Translations under genes and position numbers: made by a program
Shown: one piece after another, positions 6,817 to 15,066 of the stretch
How the letters are laid out: the number at the start of each line of letters is the position of its first letter
Numbering within the stretch: position 1 is the stretch's first letter
Assembly (NCBI GenBank): GCA_964541085.1
Contig: CAZIPA010000032.1
Span: 1 to 25,532 of the forward strand
Direction: 5' to 3'
Source of the DNA: UBA4644 sp964541085
Lineage (GTDB): Bacteria; Bacillota; Clostridia; Oscillospirales; Butyricicoccaceae
DNA length: 25,532 nucleotides
Notes under the pieces: generated by a model
Told to the model about the DNA's origin: nothing
Database searches by the model: none
Seen by the model: only the letters and a program-made list of their open reading frames with translations

Positions 6817-8407
6817 TCTGCTGTTGAAAAACGGCCTGATCTGCGATGGAACCGCAATGTCGCCCTTCGTGGGCGACATTGCCATTCAAGATGGAAAAAT
6901 TGTCGAGATTGCACCCTCCATCGAAGCAGACAGCGCCGAGACTCTGGATATTTCCGGGCTGGTGGCGGCACCGGCCTTCATCGACATGCATTCCCATTCT
7001 GACGCATGGTTTATGGCGGATGGGAAATGCGAAGCCAAGCTTTATCAGGGCGTGGCTACTGAAATCGTGGGCCAGTGCGGCACCTCCTGCTTCCCCCGCA
7101 GCGTCAGTCAGATGACAAAGGTGCGCCGGGGCACAGAAGCGGGACAGCTTTCCCGCCGGGAGGCCTATCAGGCGGGAAGCTTTGAAAAGCTGCTGAAAAA
7201 GCGTGGCCCGGAGGATGTGATGTCCACCAATCTGGTGCAGCTGGTGGGACACAATGCCATCCGCCGGGGCGTGGTGGGCACGGTAAAGCGACCCGCGTGG
7301 GAGGATGAAATCAAGCTCTCCCGCTATCTGCTGCAACAGGCCTTTGAGCAGGGCTGCTGGGGAATGTCGCTGGGTCTGGGATATGTGCCCGGCCTGTTTG
7401 CCGACACCCATGAGCTGGAGGAGCTGGTGAAAACCTGCTACATTTATGACCAGCTGGTGACGGTGCATATGCGGGACGAGGGCGAGCGCGTCTTTGAATC
7501 GCTGGATGAGATGATCCAGCTGGCACGACGCACCGGGGCCCGCATCCACATTGCCCACCTGAAGCTGGGAGCCAAGGGCGTTTGGGGCAAGGCAGAAGCC
7601 CTTTATGAAAAGCTGCTGCGTGCCCGGGAAGAGGGTCTGTGCATGACTGCCGACCTGTATCCCTATGACGCGTGCAGCACCGGCCTGTCCAGCCGTTTGC
7701 CCGACTGGGCGCTGAACGGCGGGGGAGAGCGCACCTGCCGGATGCTGTCCACCGATTGTCCCGAGCGGGATGCGGTGCTGGCGCTGCTGCGGGAAAAATA
7801 CCCGGAAAAGCAGGACGGCGATCGCTTTTACATTGTGGGCACCGGCGGCATCTGTCCGGAAATGGATGGCAAAACCATCGGTCAGCTCAGCGAGGCGTGG
7901 GGCCTTCCCGTGCCGGAAACCATGGTGGAAGCGCTGGTGCGTGGCCGCTGTCAGGATGACTGCATCATCTTTAATATGGATGCCCGGGATGTGGAGTGGC
8001 TGCTGGCCCAGCCGGAGCTGGCCATCGGCTCCGATGCCTCCTGCCGGCCCTTCGACCCGGCTGCCAGCGATGGCAAGCCCCACCCCCGCACCTATGGCAC
8101 CTTCCCACGGTTTTTGCGGCTGTGCCGGGAAAAGCAGCTCTGTTCGCTGGAGACTGCCGTGCATCGGATCACGCAGCTGCCTGCGGAAATCGTGGGCCTG
8201 CCGGACAGAGGTGTGCTGAAGCCGGGCGCGGTGGCGGATATCACCGTGTTTGACTGGAACAATATCCGGGAAACCGCCACCTATGATAACCCCTTCCAGA
8301 AGCCTGTGGGCGTGGAGTATGTCATCATGAACGGCCAATTTGCCCTGAAGCACGGGGAACAGACTGCGCTGCGGCTGGGTGATTATATTCGCAAGCCATT
8401 CATCTGA
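6809..8407 (+). CDS. N-acyl-D-amino-acid deacylase family amidohydrolase (D-aminoacylase)
   Basis: This metal-dependent amidohydrolase has 532 residues. Family members remove the acyl group from N-acyl-D-amino acids. All expected metal and catalytic positions of the D-aminoacylase family are visible: the HSH pair (His61, His63), the bridging cysteine in VGQCG (Cys90), His220 in VTVHMRDEG, His250 in IHIAHLK, and Asp409 in GSDAS. The family tail motif HPRTYGTFPRFL is at 425-436. There is no signal peptide, so it should act in the cytoplasm on imported material. It overlaps the upstream ATPase gene by 8 bases. It uses many CGG arginine codons, unlike the binding protein, suggesting lower expression. 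The substrate is unknown; a dihydroorotase-like activity is a weaker alternative. Confidence 0.87.
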   Translation: MLDLLLKNGLICDGTAMSPFVGDIAIQDGKIVEIAPSIEADSAETLDISGLVAAPAFIDMHSHSDAWFMADGKCEAKLYQGVATEIVGQCGTSCFPRSVSQMTKVRRGTEAGQLSRREAYQAGSFEKLLKKRGPEDVMSTNLVQLVGHNAIRRGVVGTVKRPAWEDEIKLSRYLLQQAFEQGCWGMSLGLGYVPGLFADTHELEELVKTCYIYDQLVTVHMRDEGERVFESLDEMIQLARRTGARIHIAHLKLGAKGVWGKAEALYEKLLRAREEGLCMTADLYPYDACSTGLSSRLPDWALNGGGERTCRMLSTDCPERDAVLALLREKYPEKQDGDRFYIVGTGGICPEMDGKTIGQLSEAWGLPVPETMVEALVRGRCQDDCIIFNMDARDVEWLLAQPELAIGSDASCRPFDPAASDGKPHPRTYGTFPRFLRLCREKQLCSLETAVHRITQLPAEIVGLPDRGVLKPGAVADITVFDWNNIRETATYDNPFQKPVGVEYVIMNGQFALKHGEQTALRLGDYIRKPFI

Positions 8408-8428
8408 AAAAATTGACAAAGCTACAAA

Positions 8429-8452
8429 AGCGGCATGGGTTTCCATGCCGCT
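8429..8452 (+). terminator. Probable terminator of the transporter operon
   Basis: A perfect 10-base stem AGCGGCATGG / CCATGCCGCT surrounds the loop GTTT, 22 bases after the amidohydrolase stop. The following sequence is only weakly U-rich (GCCTGTTTATG), so termination may be incomplete and some transcripts may read into the second binding-protein gene. Confidence 0.6.
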
Positions 8453-8593
8453 GCCTGTTTATGTGCGTAAAAATGAACGAATAAAGTACGCTTATCTCCG
8501 AAAAACATTTACACTTTTAACGAAAACAAAAATGGAATATTTGGAGAAAAACGGCGAAAGTTTGCATTTTCTGCAAATGGAATATTTTTGCGC

Positions 8594-8639
8594 TTGTAAA
8601 GAAAGTATGAACGTGGTAGAATAGTATACAATAAATTGT
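8594..8639 (+). promoter_or_regulatory. Promoter and palindromic operator of the second binding-protein gene
   Basis: TTGTAA (8594-8599), a 17-base spacer and TAGAAT (8617-8622) with an upstream TG form an extended -10 promoter. The palindrome ACAATAAATTGT (8628-8639) overlaps the predicted start. The block is a duplicate of 597-654, differing at 6 of 58 positions, so both binding-protein genes probably respond to the same regulator. Confidence 0.75.
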
Positions 8640-8666
8640 TCGTTTTATGCGTTCCCATTCAGACAG

Positions 8667-8687
8667 TTCTTCTGCGCGGAGGAAGGA
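8667..8687 (+). promoter_or_regulatory. Conserved 5'-leader hairpin, copy 2
   Basis: TTCTTC (8667-8672) pairs with GAAGGA (8682-8687), including one G-U, around the loop TGCGCGGAG (8673-8681). It lies at exactly the homologous place to 670-690. The stem sequence differs from copy 1 at most positions yet still pairs. Confidence 0.55.
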
Positions 8688-8751
8688 GACCTCTGGAGCG
8701 GGACGGGAACGGACAGTCAAAAAAGGTAAATTTGAAAAAGGAGATTCGCAA

Positions 8752-10521
8752 ATGAGTAAAAAACTGATTGCTCTGCTGCTGGCCGCCACGATGCTTCTGG
8801 CTCTGGCTGCTGCCTGCGGAAACAACAATGGAAACGGCAACGGAGAAGCTGCAAAGAAGGTCTATTACTCCGTTCTCACCCGAGATCACGCCAACCTGAA
8901 CTTCCTGGACGGCGTGGACGAGCCTCTGGAGAATGTTGCCAGATTCTGCATGAGCGCCCTGTATCGCTCTTATCCCGATGAGGACGGTATGGGCTATCAT
9001 TACATCTGCGATATCGCGTCTGAGCTGCCCATTCAGGTGGATGACTACAACTGGGATATCAAAATCCGTGAGGATGCCCAGTGGGAGGACGGCACCCCCA
9101 TCAATGCCGATACCTTCATGTTCACCTTCCAGCAGCAGCTGAATCCCAAGATGGCCAACCGCAAGGCTTCCTATCTGTACAGCAATGCCATCACCATCGT
9201 GGGTGCGCAGGCTTACAACGATCAGGGCCCCGACGGCAACATTTCCTGGGACACTGTGGGCATCAAGAAGATCGACGATTACACCATCCGCATCACCACC
9301 GTGGATGTCAACAGCCAGAAGCAGGTGTGCCAGCAGTTCTACAGCCGCAATACCGTTCCCGTGAATGAGAAGCTGTGGAACGAGTGCCTGAGCGCTGACG
9401 GCACCACCACCAGCTACGGCGCCGATCTGGAGCATTTCATCGGCTGCGGCCCCTACAAGTTCTCCAAGTGGGAATATGACGCGCTGCAAATCTACACCAA
9501 GAACCCTGACCACTGGCTGGCGGATCTCTTCCATTATGACGAGGTTCAGTACCGTGTCGTGCCCGAGCAGAATGCCCGCGTGGAGCTGTGGGAACAGGGC
9601 CAGCTGGACATTTTCAGCCCCAACTCCGATACGCTGGAAACCTTCATCGACAGCCCTCAGATGGTGGAATATTCCTCCAACTCCGTGTTCCATCTGGACA
9701 TCAACTGCAAAAACCCCAACAACCCCATCTGCACCTCTGACAATTATCGCAAGGCTATCTATCATGCCCTGAACCGCGAAATCATCGCCCGGGATCTGTT
9801 CGGCTATATGGAGCCCGCCGGCTGGTATGTCAGCGGTCAGGCTGGTATCCTCAGCGACGATGCCCTGCTGTATCGGGAATCCAAGTACGGTAAGGCTGTG
9901 AGCGATATGGTGGCCGACTGGAGCAGCGAAGGCGCTACCGGCTACAATCCCGAGCTGGCTCTGGAATATCTGGACAAGGCCTGCGAGGAATGCGGCGTCA
10001 GCAAGGATACTGTGATTAACATCATCATGGCCTACAATGCCAACGAGCTGCACTGGCACAAGACTGCCCAGTTCATTCAGGAAGAGTTCCCCAAGATCTT
10101 TGACGGCCGTGTGACGGTGGAAATTCGGAACTACTCCGGCATTTCCGCCACCGACTATAAGAAGCAGGGTGACGACGGCTGGGATCTGTCTCCCAACGAC
10201 TGGAGCCGCAGCGTGGCCCGTACCTATCCCAACCAGTGCTTCAAGTTCTTCACTTCCTCTCATGACGGCTCTCCCAACAACTACTTCAACGATGATTTCG
10301 ATGCCCAGTTTGATTACACCGTTTCCCTGCAGTCCGGTGATTATGACACCCTGCTGAAGGAAACCCAGAAGCTGGAGGAAATCTATCTGGAGCATGTGAT
10401 CCAGTGCCCCGTGGTGCAGGATGTGGTTTATGAGCTGCATTCTTCCCGCCTGAAGCTGCCCACCCAGACCTATATCCCGGGCTTTGGCTGGGGCGAATAC
10501 TACGGCGACATCGTGGAATAA
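8752..10521 (+). CDS. Peptide ABC transporter substrate-binding lipoprotein, copy 2 (family 5)
   Basis: This is a paralogue of 756-2549, with 589 residues and an identical signal peptide and lipidation site (Cys22). The Asn/Gly linker is shorter. Substitutions are spread along the chain, with clusters just after the linker (VDEPLENVAR against VDSPVANVAN), near the middle (YNANELHW against YDPEETHW) and toward the C-terminus. The ends are nearly identical, both finishing in GFGWGEYYGDIVE. AAGGAG lies 8 bases before the ATG, which decides the start over an in-frame ATG at 8647. It has no permease of its own nearby and probably serves the upstream transporter with shifted ligand preference or different expression. 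Unlike copy 1 it contains some CGG arginine codons, consistent with a lower expression level. Confidence 0.93.
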   Translation: MSKKLIALLLAATMLLALAAACGNNNGNGNGEAAKKVYYSVLTRDHANLNFLDGVDEPLENVARFCMSALYRSYPDEDGMGYHYICDIASELPIQVDDYNWDIKIREDAQWEDGTPINADTFMFTFQQQLNPKMANRKASYLYSNAITIVGAQAYNDQGPDGNISWDTVGIKKIDDYTIRITTVDVNSQKQVCQQFYSRNTVPVNEKLWNECLSADGTTTSYGADLEHFIGCGPYKFSKWEYDALQIYTKNPDHWLADLFHYDEVQYRVVPEQNARVELWEQGQLDIFSPNSDTLETFIDSPQMVEYSSNSVFHLDINCKNPNNPICTSDNYRKAIYHALNREIIARDLFGYMEPAGWYVSGQAGILSDDALLYRESKYGKAVSDMVADWSSEGATGYNPELALEYLDKACEECGVSKDTVINIIMAYNANELHWHKTAQFIQEEFPKIFDGRVTVEIRNYSGISATDYKKQGDDGWDLSPNDWSRSVARTYPNQCFKFFTSSHDGSPNNYFNDDFDAQFDYTVSLQSGDYDTLLKETQKLEEIYLEHVIQCPVVQDVVYELHSSRLKLPTQTYIPGFGWGEYYGDIVE

Positions 10522-10651
10522 GGTTCCGAAGAAACGGACTCTGCCACCCCTTGGGCGCAGAGCCGTGACCCGGAACGGACAGCCTGCGTCTCTGCGGGAA
10601 GCAGACCGCGCTGCACCCGGCAGGCGACTTGCAGGCAGCTCCATAACAGAT

Positions 10652-10687
10652 ACAGGCGGCAGAAAGCTCTGCCGCCTGTTTTTCTTT
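10652..10687 (+). terminator. Intrinsic terminator after the second binding-protein gene
   Basis: The 11-base perfect stem ACAGGCGGCAG / CTGCCGCCTGT has the loop AAAGCT and runs into a T-rich tail. It lies 130 bases after the stop codon. The intervening sequence holds no gene I can support. Confidence 0.88.
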
Positions 10688-10718
10688 GCCGCCGGAAAAA
10701 TCCTGTCCTGCCGCCCGC

Positions 10719-10757
10719 TTGCAAAATCAACAGAATGTGATATGATAGGAGTATCAT
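10719..10757 (+). promoter_or_regulatory. Promoter of the MATE gene with overlapping dyad
   Basis: TTGCAA (10719-10724), a 16-base spacer and TATGAT (10741-10746) with an upstream TG form an extended -10 promoter. The inverted repeat ATGATA (10742-10747) / TATCAT (10752-10757) with a 4-base spacer covers the -10 and predicted start. That placement would suit a repressor. Confidence 0.65.
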
Positions 10758-10782
10758 CAACCAACAGAAAGAGAAGCGTGTT

Positions 10783-12156
10783 ATGAAAGAAAACAAATCC
10801 ATGGTTCGGGATCTCACCGGCGGCAATGTGGTGCGGCTGCTGCTGCAATTTGCCTTTCCTCTCTTTGTCTCCAACGCCCTGCAGGCGGTGTATAACATTG
10901 TGGACATGATCGTTGTGGGCCAGTTTATCGGCGGCACGGGTATGTCGGCGGTATCCATCGGCGGCGATCTGCTGCACCTGCTGACCTTTGTGGCCATGGG
11001 CTTTTCCTCGGCGGGACAGGTGCTCATTGCCCAGAGTGTGGGCGCGGAAAATATGAACCGGGTCAAGCGGATCATCGGCACCATGTTCACCTTCCTGCTG
11101 ACCATTGCGGTGGTAATGTCGGTGGGCTGCTACACGATCAGGGACTGGATGCTGCAAATCCTCAACACACCGGCAGAATCCTATGCCTACACCATGGATT
11201 ATACCGTCACCTGCATTGTGGGTCTGGTGTTTATCTACGGCTACAATATCATCAGCGCCATTCTGCGTGGCATGGGCGACAGCCGCAGACCCTTTATCTT
11301 CATTGCCATTGCCGCCGTGACCAACATCGTGCTGGATGTGGTGTTTGTGGCCTGCTTTGATATGGCAGTGTTCGGTGCGGCGCTGGCAACGGTCATCAGT
11401 CAGGGCCTGAGCTTTATCATCGCGCTGGTGTACCTTTACCGAAACCGGGAAGCCTTTGGCTTTGATTTCCGGCTGCAAAGCTTTGCCCTGGACGGCCCGG
11501 CCCTGCGGTCGCTGCTGGCACTGGGCATTCCCATGGCCATTCAGTCTGCTGCCATCAACATTTCCAAGATCGTGCTGACCTCCTGGATCAACCTCTCCGG
11601 CGTGGTATTCTCGGCTTTGTCCGGCATCTATAACAAGGTCAACACCATGATCGGCATTGTCTCCAACTCCTTCACCACGGCGGGCAGCACCATGGTGGGA
11701 CAGAATCTGGGCGCACGGAAGTATGAGCGGGTGCCGCTGATCCTGAAAACCGTGGGCATCTGTTCTCTGAGCATTTCCACGGTGCTGGCGCTGGCGCTGA
11801 TTTTCGCCTCCGAGCCGATTTTCGCTCTGTTCACCACCGATCAGGCGGTGCTGGCCTCCGCATCCATTCTGGTGGCACCGGCGGTGCTGAACTTCTACGG
11901 CTCCGCCACCCGCAGCATCAGCTTTTCTCTGATTAACGGCTCCGGCAATACCAGCCTGAACTTTGCCGTTGCTCTTATCGACGGCATGATCAGCCGGATC
12001 GGCATTGCGGCCCTGCTGGGCTTTGCCATGAAGATGGGCTGTCAGGGCTTCTGGTACGGCGATGCGCTGGCTGGATTTATGCCCATGGTCATTGGCACGG
12101 TATTCTATCTGTCCGGCCGCTGGAAAAAGCCCAAGGTGCGGCAGACGCAGGACTGA
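10783..12156 (+). CDS. MATE family efflux transporter
   Basis: This is a cation-coupled multidrug or toxin exporter of 457 residues, the normal MATE length, with about 12 predicted membrane helices in two similar halves. The N-terminal pattern of basic residues, then FPLFVSNALQAVYNIVDMIVVGQFIG, is characteristic of the family. A matching second-half motif SAAINISKIVLTSWIN is near 247-262. It is a single-gene unit: its own promoter at 10719-10746 and a terminator at 12179-12217 shared with the convergent gene. The ribosome binding site (GAGAAG, 6 bases upstream) is weak. The substrate cannot be predicted. Confidence 0.92.
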   Translation: MKENKSMVRDLTGGNVVRLLLQFAFPLFVSNALQAVYNIVDMIVVGQFIGGTGMSAVSIGGDLLHLLTFVAMGFSSAGQVLIAQSVGAENMNRVKRIIGTMFTFLLTIAVVMSVGCYTIRDWMLQILNTPAESYAYTMDYTVTCIVGLVFIYGYNIISAILRGMGDSRRPFIFIAIAAVTNIVLDVVFVACFDMAVFGAALATVISQGLSFIIALVYLYRNREAFGFDFRLQSFALDGPALRSLLALGIPMAIQSAAINISKIVLTSWINLSGVVFSALSGIYNKVNTMIGIVSNSFTTAGSTMVGQNLGARKYERVPLILKTVGICSLSISTVLALALIFASEPIFALFTTDQAVLASASILVAPAVLNFYGSATRSISFSLINGSGNTSLNFAVALIDGMISRIGIAALLGFAMKMGCQGFWYGDALAGFMPMVIGTVFYLSGRWKKPKVRQTQD

Positions 12157-12178
12157 ACATAAAATTGCAAAATAAAAG

Positions 12179-12217
12179 CTGCGGCAGGGAGTCTGTGCTC
12201 CCGTGCCGCAGTTTTTT
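12179..12217. terminator. Bidirectional terminator between convergent genes
   Basis: The stem (12179-12191 with 12198-12211, one bulged base) has a 6-base loop and is followed by TTTTTT on the plus strand. On the minus strand it is followed by CTTTTATTTT. It can therefore end both the MATE gene and the opposing membrane protein gene. Confidence 0.88.
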
Positions 12218-12232
12218 CTGTTTTTCTGTGAT

Positions 12233-13054
12233 TCAGTTGTCCGAAGCTTCCACCGAGGGGGCTTCTTCGCCGTCCCCGTCTTCCTCGTCCTCCGCAGGCA
12301 GAGGCGGCAGCTTTTCCGGCGTACAGAAGAGGCCGCACAGCACCAGCACACCGCAGGCCGCCATCAGCATCAGCAGACCGATGGAAAGGCCGGGAATCTC
12401 ACGCAGACGGTCCCAATACAGCAGCGCAAACAGCAGCTCCTGCACGATGCCCGTCAGCGACAGCAGCAGTCCGCCCTCGGCAACCCAGCGCCGCTGTTCC
12501 TCAAAGCGGGTGGATGCCGCCAGATACACACCCAGCAGCGTCAGCGCCAGCACCACGATATCCACGCCAAAATCGGCAAGATAGGGATTGTCGCCGTTGC
12601 TGCGATAGAAAATCAGCAGGCAGCAGGCCATGCAGAACACCGGCACCAGAGAACAGGCGGCGCTTTTTCGCCCCTGATCCCGTCCGGCCAGCCGCAGCAG
12701 CGTACAGACACCGCAGAACAGGGCAAACAGCAGAACCACCCAGCGGCGCAGGGAAGAAGCCACACCGTGCAGCACAAAGGCATTTTCATCCACGGCAAAG
12801 CAGCCTGCCGCAATGAGAAAGAGAAAGCCGGAGAGCGCCAGCAGTGCAAAGCAAAGGCGGTCAGGCTGGGCTGTCCACGCACCGGCCTTTTTCCCGGGCC
12901 AGAGCAGCACACTTCCCGCCAGCAGCACCACTGCCGCCGCTGCGGCCGCCAGCAGAACGGAGATGGAAGCCGAAGCCCGCACCAGCGCAAGTCCGCAGCC
13001 CAGAAGCAGGGCCAATCCCGTCTGCGTCAGACGGCCTGTTTTCATTTGTTTCAT
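12233..13054 (-). CDS. Multi-pass membrane protein of unknown function
   Basis: I do not recognise this family. From the chosen start (MKQMKTGRL, with AGGA 8 bases upstream) it has 273 residues. About eight hydrophobic segments are visible, rich in Ala, Leu, Val and Cys, for example VLLAAAAAAVVLLAGSVLLW and LLMLMAACGVLVLCGLFC. The C-terminal tail is strongly acidic (EDEEDGDGEE). The open frame could extend to 13201, but that would overlap the spoIID start and has no ribosome binding site. It is divergent from spoIID with 124 bases between the starts, and convergent with the MATE gene. A link with sporulation is possible from position only. Confidence 0.75.
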   Translation of the reverse strand: MKQMKTGRLTQTGLALLLGCGLALVRASASISVLLAAAAAAVVLLAGSVLLWPGKKAGAWTAQPDRLCFALLALSGFLFLIAAGCFAVDENAFVLHGVASSLRRWVVLLFALFCGVCTLLRLAGRDQGRKSAACSLVPVFCMACCLLIFYRSNGDNPYLADFGVDIVVLALTLLGVYLAASTRFEEQRRWVAEGGLLLSLTGIVQELLFALLYWDRLREIPGLSIGLLMLMAACGVLVLCGLFCTPEKLPPLPAEDEEDGDGEEAPSVEASDN

Positions 13055-13178
13055 AGACATCATCCTAACATAATTTCCCCGATGGGAACATATTCTACAG
13101 CAGGAGAACAGGCATTCTCCCACATACATGGGTCTGCCACTTAATATATCACAAAATCCGGGAAAAGGAAATGGTTTT

Positions 13179-14210
13179 ATGAAGAAATTATTGCAGGTCA
13201 CGGCGCTGCTGACCTTTTCGGCATTTTTTCTGCCGGTGCTTACCGTGGGCTTTGGCCCGCAGCCGGAGGAAGGTACGCTGCTGGAGACGGAAAATCCCGT
13301 TTTTTCGCCGGTAGGAGAGGCGTCGCTGCCTACGCTTTCTCCGGCGGAAAGCTACGATCAGTCCCAGACCATCACCCTGTGGCAGGACGGCACGGTGCGG
13401 GAGCTGACACTGCGGGAGTATCTCATCGGCGTGGTGGCGGCGGAAATGCCGGCGGGCTTTCCGGAGGAAGCGCTGAAGGCACAGGCGGTGGCGGCCCGAA
13501 GCTATGCTCTGTACAAACTGGCGCTCTATGAAAAGTCACCTCAGGAGGAACATCACGGGGCCCAGCTCTGTGCGGATTCCGGTCACTGTGAGGCATTTGT
13601 AGACCTTGCCGTGCAGGCGTCCCAGCTCTGGCCCAGCAGCAGCGAGGTCTATGCCGGTCGCATTGAAAATGCCGTGACGGAAACGGACGGCTGGGTGCTG
13701 ACCTGGGAACAGGAGCCCATTGCAGCGGTGTTCTGCGCTGCCTCCGGGCCGAAAACCGAAGCCTCCGCCGATATCTGGGGGAGAGAGCTGCCTTATCTGG
13801 TGAGCGTGGACAGCCCCGGCGGGGAGGACTGCGGCAAATATTACGGTGAGGTGTGCATCTCCCAGACGGAGTTTGTAAGCCGGGTACAGAAAACGCTGCC
13901 GGAGGCGGTGCTTTCCGGGCCTGCGGAGGAATGGTTTCAGGAGGTGCAGCGCTCTTCTGCGGGCAGTGTTCTGTCCCTGAAGCTGGGCGGTGCTGCGATT
14001 TCCGGCAGAGAAATGCGCAGCCTTGCGGGGCTGAACTCCGCCAATTTTACCGTCAGACTTCAGGACGATCAGTTGATTTTTGAAACAGAGGGCTACGGCC
14101 ACGGCGTGGGTATGAGCCAATATGGCGCACGCTATCTGGCGCTGGCGGGAGAGAGCTGCGAAGCAATTCTTTCCCATTATTACCCAGGCACGCTGCTGGA
14201 GCGGCGCTGA
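13179..14210 (+). CDS. spoIID: Stage II sporulation protein D, engulfment lytic transglycosylase
   Basis: SpoIID cleaves peptidoglycan glycan strands in the mother cell during forespore engulfment. The 343-residue protein has an N-terminal membrane anchor (about 4-25), then the SpoIID/LytB domain from about 63 to the C-terminus. The catalytic glutamate is Glu89 in GVVAAEMP. The stretch HHGAQLCADSGHC (125-137) has the His/Cys spacing reported for the zinc site of the Clostridioides difficile enzyme (from memory). The family signature YGHGVGMSQYGA is at 306-317. The start at 13179 is preferred because AAAGGAAA precedes it and it begins the membrane anchor; an in-frame ATG at 13128 lacks both. 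spoIIQ follows after 57 bases, the order seen in other Clostridia. Confidence 0.94.
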   Translation: MKKLLQVTALLTFSAFFLPVLTVGFGPQPEEGTLLETENPVFSPVGEASLPTLSPAESYDQSQTITLWQDGTVRELTLREYLIGVVAAEMPAGFPEEALKAQAVAARSYALYKLALYEKSPQEEHHGAQLCADSGHCEAFVDLAVQASQLWPSSSEVYAGRIENAVTETDGWVLTWEQEPIAAVFCAASGPKTEASADIWGRELPYLVSVDSPGGEDCGKYYGEVCISQTEFVSRVQKTLPEAVLSGPAEEWFQEVQRSSAGSVLSLKLGGAAISGREMRSLAGLNSANFTVRLQDDQLIFETEGYGHGVGMSQYGARYLALAGESCEAILSHYYPGTLLERR

Positions 14211-14267
14211 ACAAAAAACGCATATTCCCGTGCTCACCGGCGATACTAAGGCCGGAGGTGCAGTACA

Positions 14268-15062
14268 ATGGAGAAAGGGAATCTTATCCGGCGGATATTG
14301 CGGTTTGCCAGACGGAAGAGCTTCTACATCGTTTTGGGGCTCTGCGCCATAGCGATCGGCATATCCGGGTATATTTTATTTTTCACAGACGGGGGAGAGA
14401 CACAGCCGGACCCGGCCCTGTCCGTTCCCAAAACACAGACAACCCAGCGGCAGCCGGTTTCCGGACAGGCCAGAGATGTCACGCTGCCGGAAACGCCCCG
14501 GCAGAAAACGGAGGAAGCGCCGGAGGAAAAGCAGCAGCCAAAAGAGCCGCAGCAGCCCGAAGTGACGGAGGAGCAGCCTCCGGCCCAGACCACCGTATCT
14601 CAGCCCCTGCCGCCGGATACCGTGGAGGTCAGCAGTCCAGCCCCTGTGACCCAGCCGGTCTTTACCTTTCCGGTGCGGGGCGCACAGGTGCAGCGCAGCT
14701 ATTCCGGCGCGCAGCTGGTGTTTGACGAGACTATGGGAGACTGGCGCACCCACAACGGCACGGACTTTGCCTGTGACGAGGGGGACGAGGTTATGGCTGT
14801 GCTGGACGGCTCCATCGAGCGCATTTATGAGGACGGTATGCTGGGAACCTGTATTCTGCTGGATCACGGCGCCGAGCTGAAAAGTCTGTATTGCGGACTG
14901 ACGGCGGCAGACGGTCTCCGGGAGGATCAGCAGATTTCCGTGGGACAGACCATCGGCAGAGCCTGCGGCAGAATTCTGGGAGAAAGCGCCCAGAGCTGCC
15001 ATGTGCATCTGGAAATGTGGGAGGGCGGCCAGCAGATCGACCCCATGAGTATCCTGAACTGA
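14268..15062 (+). CDS. spoIIQ: SpoIIQ-type M23 endopeptidase, engulfment partner of SpoIID
   Basis: This 264-residue protein has a short basic cytoplasmic tail, one membrane helix (about 18-39) and a Pro/Glu/Gln-rich linker (about 44-128). A LytM/M23 domain follows (about 131-264). The full zinc set is present: His162 and Asp166 in HNGTDFA, and HVH at 245-247. That suggests an active peptidase, as in clostridial SpoIIQ and unlike the degenerate Bacillus subtilis protein. In the forespore membrane it would meet SpoIIIAH from the mother cell. GGAGGTG lies 7 bases upstream. The identification as SpoIIQ, and not a generic M23 protein, rests on the spoIID neighbour and the membrane anchor. Confidence 0.88.
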   Translation: MEKGNLIRRILRFARRKSFYIVLGLCAIAIGISGYILFFTDGGETQPDPALSVPKTQTTQRQPVSGQARDVTLPETPRQKTEEAPEEKQQPKEPQQPEVTEEQPPAQTTVSQPLPPDTVEVSSPAPVTQPVFTFPVRGAQVQRSYSGAQLVFDETMGDWRTHNGTDFACDEGDEVMAVLDGSIERIYEDGMLGTCILLDHGAELKSLYCGLTAADGLREDQQISVGQTIGRACGRILGESAQSCHVHLEMWEGGQQIDPMSILN

Positions 15063-15066
15063 AGAG

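Noticed and set aside
8659..12351. A 1230-codon open frame on the minus strand opposite the second binding-protein and MATE genes
   Set aside because: It is antisense to two clearly recognisable genes, has no family resemblance, and has the low-complexity His/Gln/Gly composition expected from the reverse strand of GC-rich genes.
13090..13130. A possible sigma-E promoter for spoIID (ATATT and CATACA elements)
   Set aside because: Both partial elements exist, but they are 28 bases apart, about twice the accepted spacing, so I did not annotate it.
12203..13144. A 313-codon plus-strand open frame opposite the membrane protein
   Set aside because: It is rich in Gln, His and Arg with no fold signal. 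The minus-strand reading gives regular hydrophobic helices and a plausible start.
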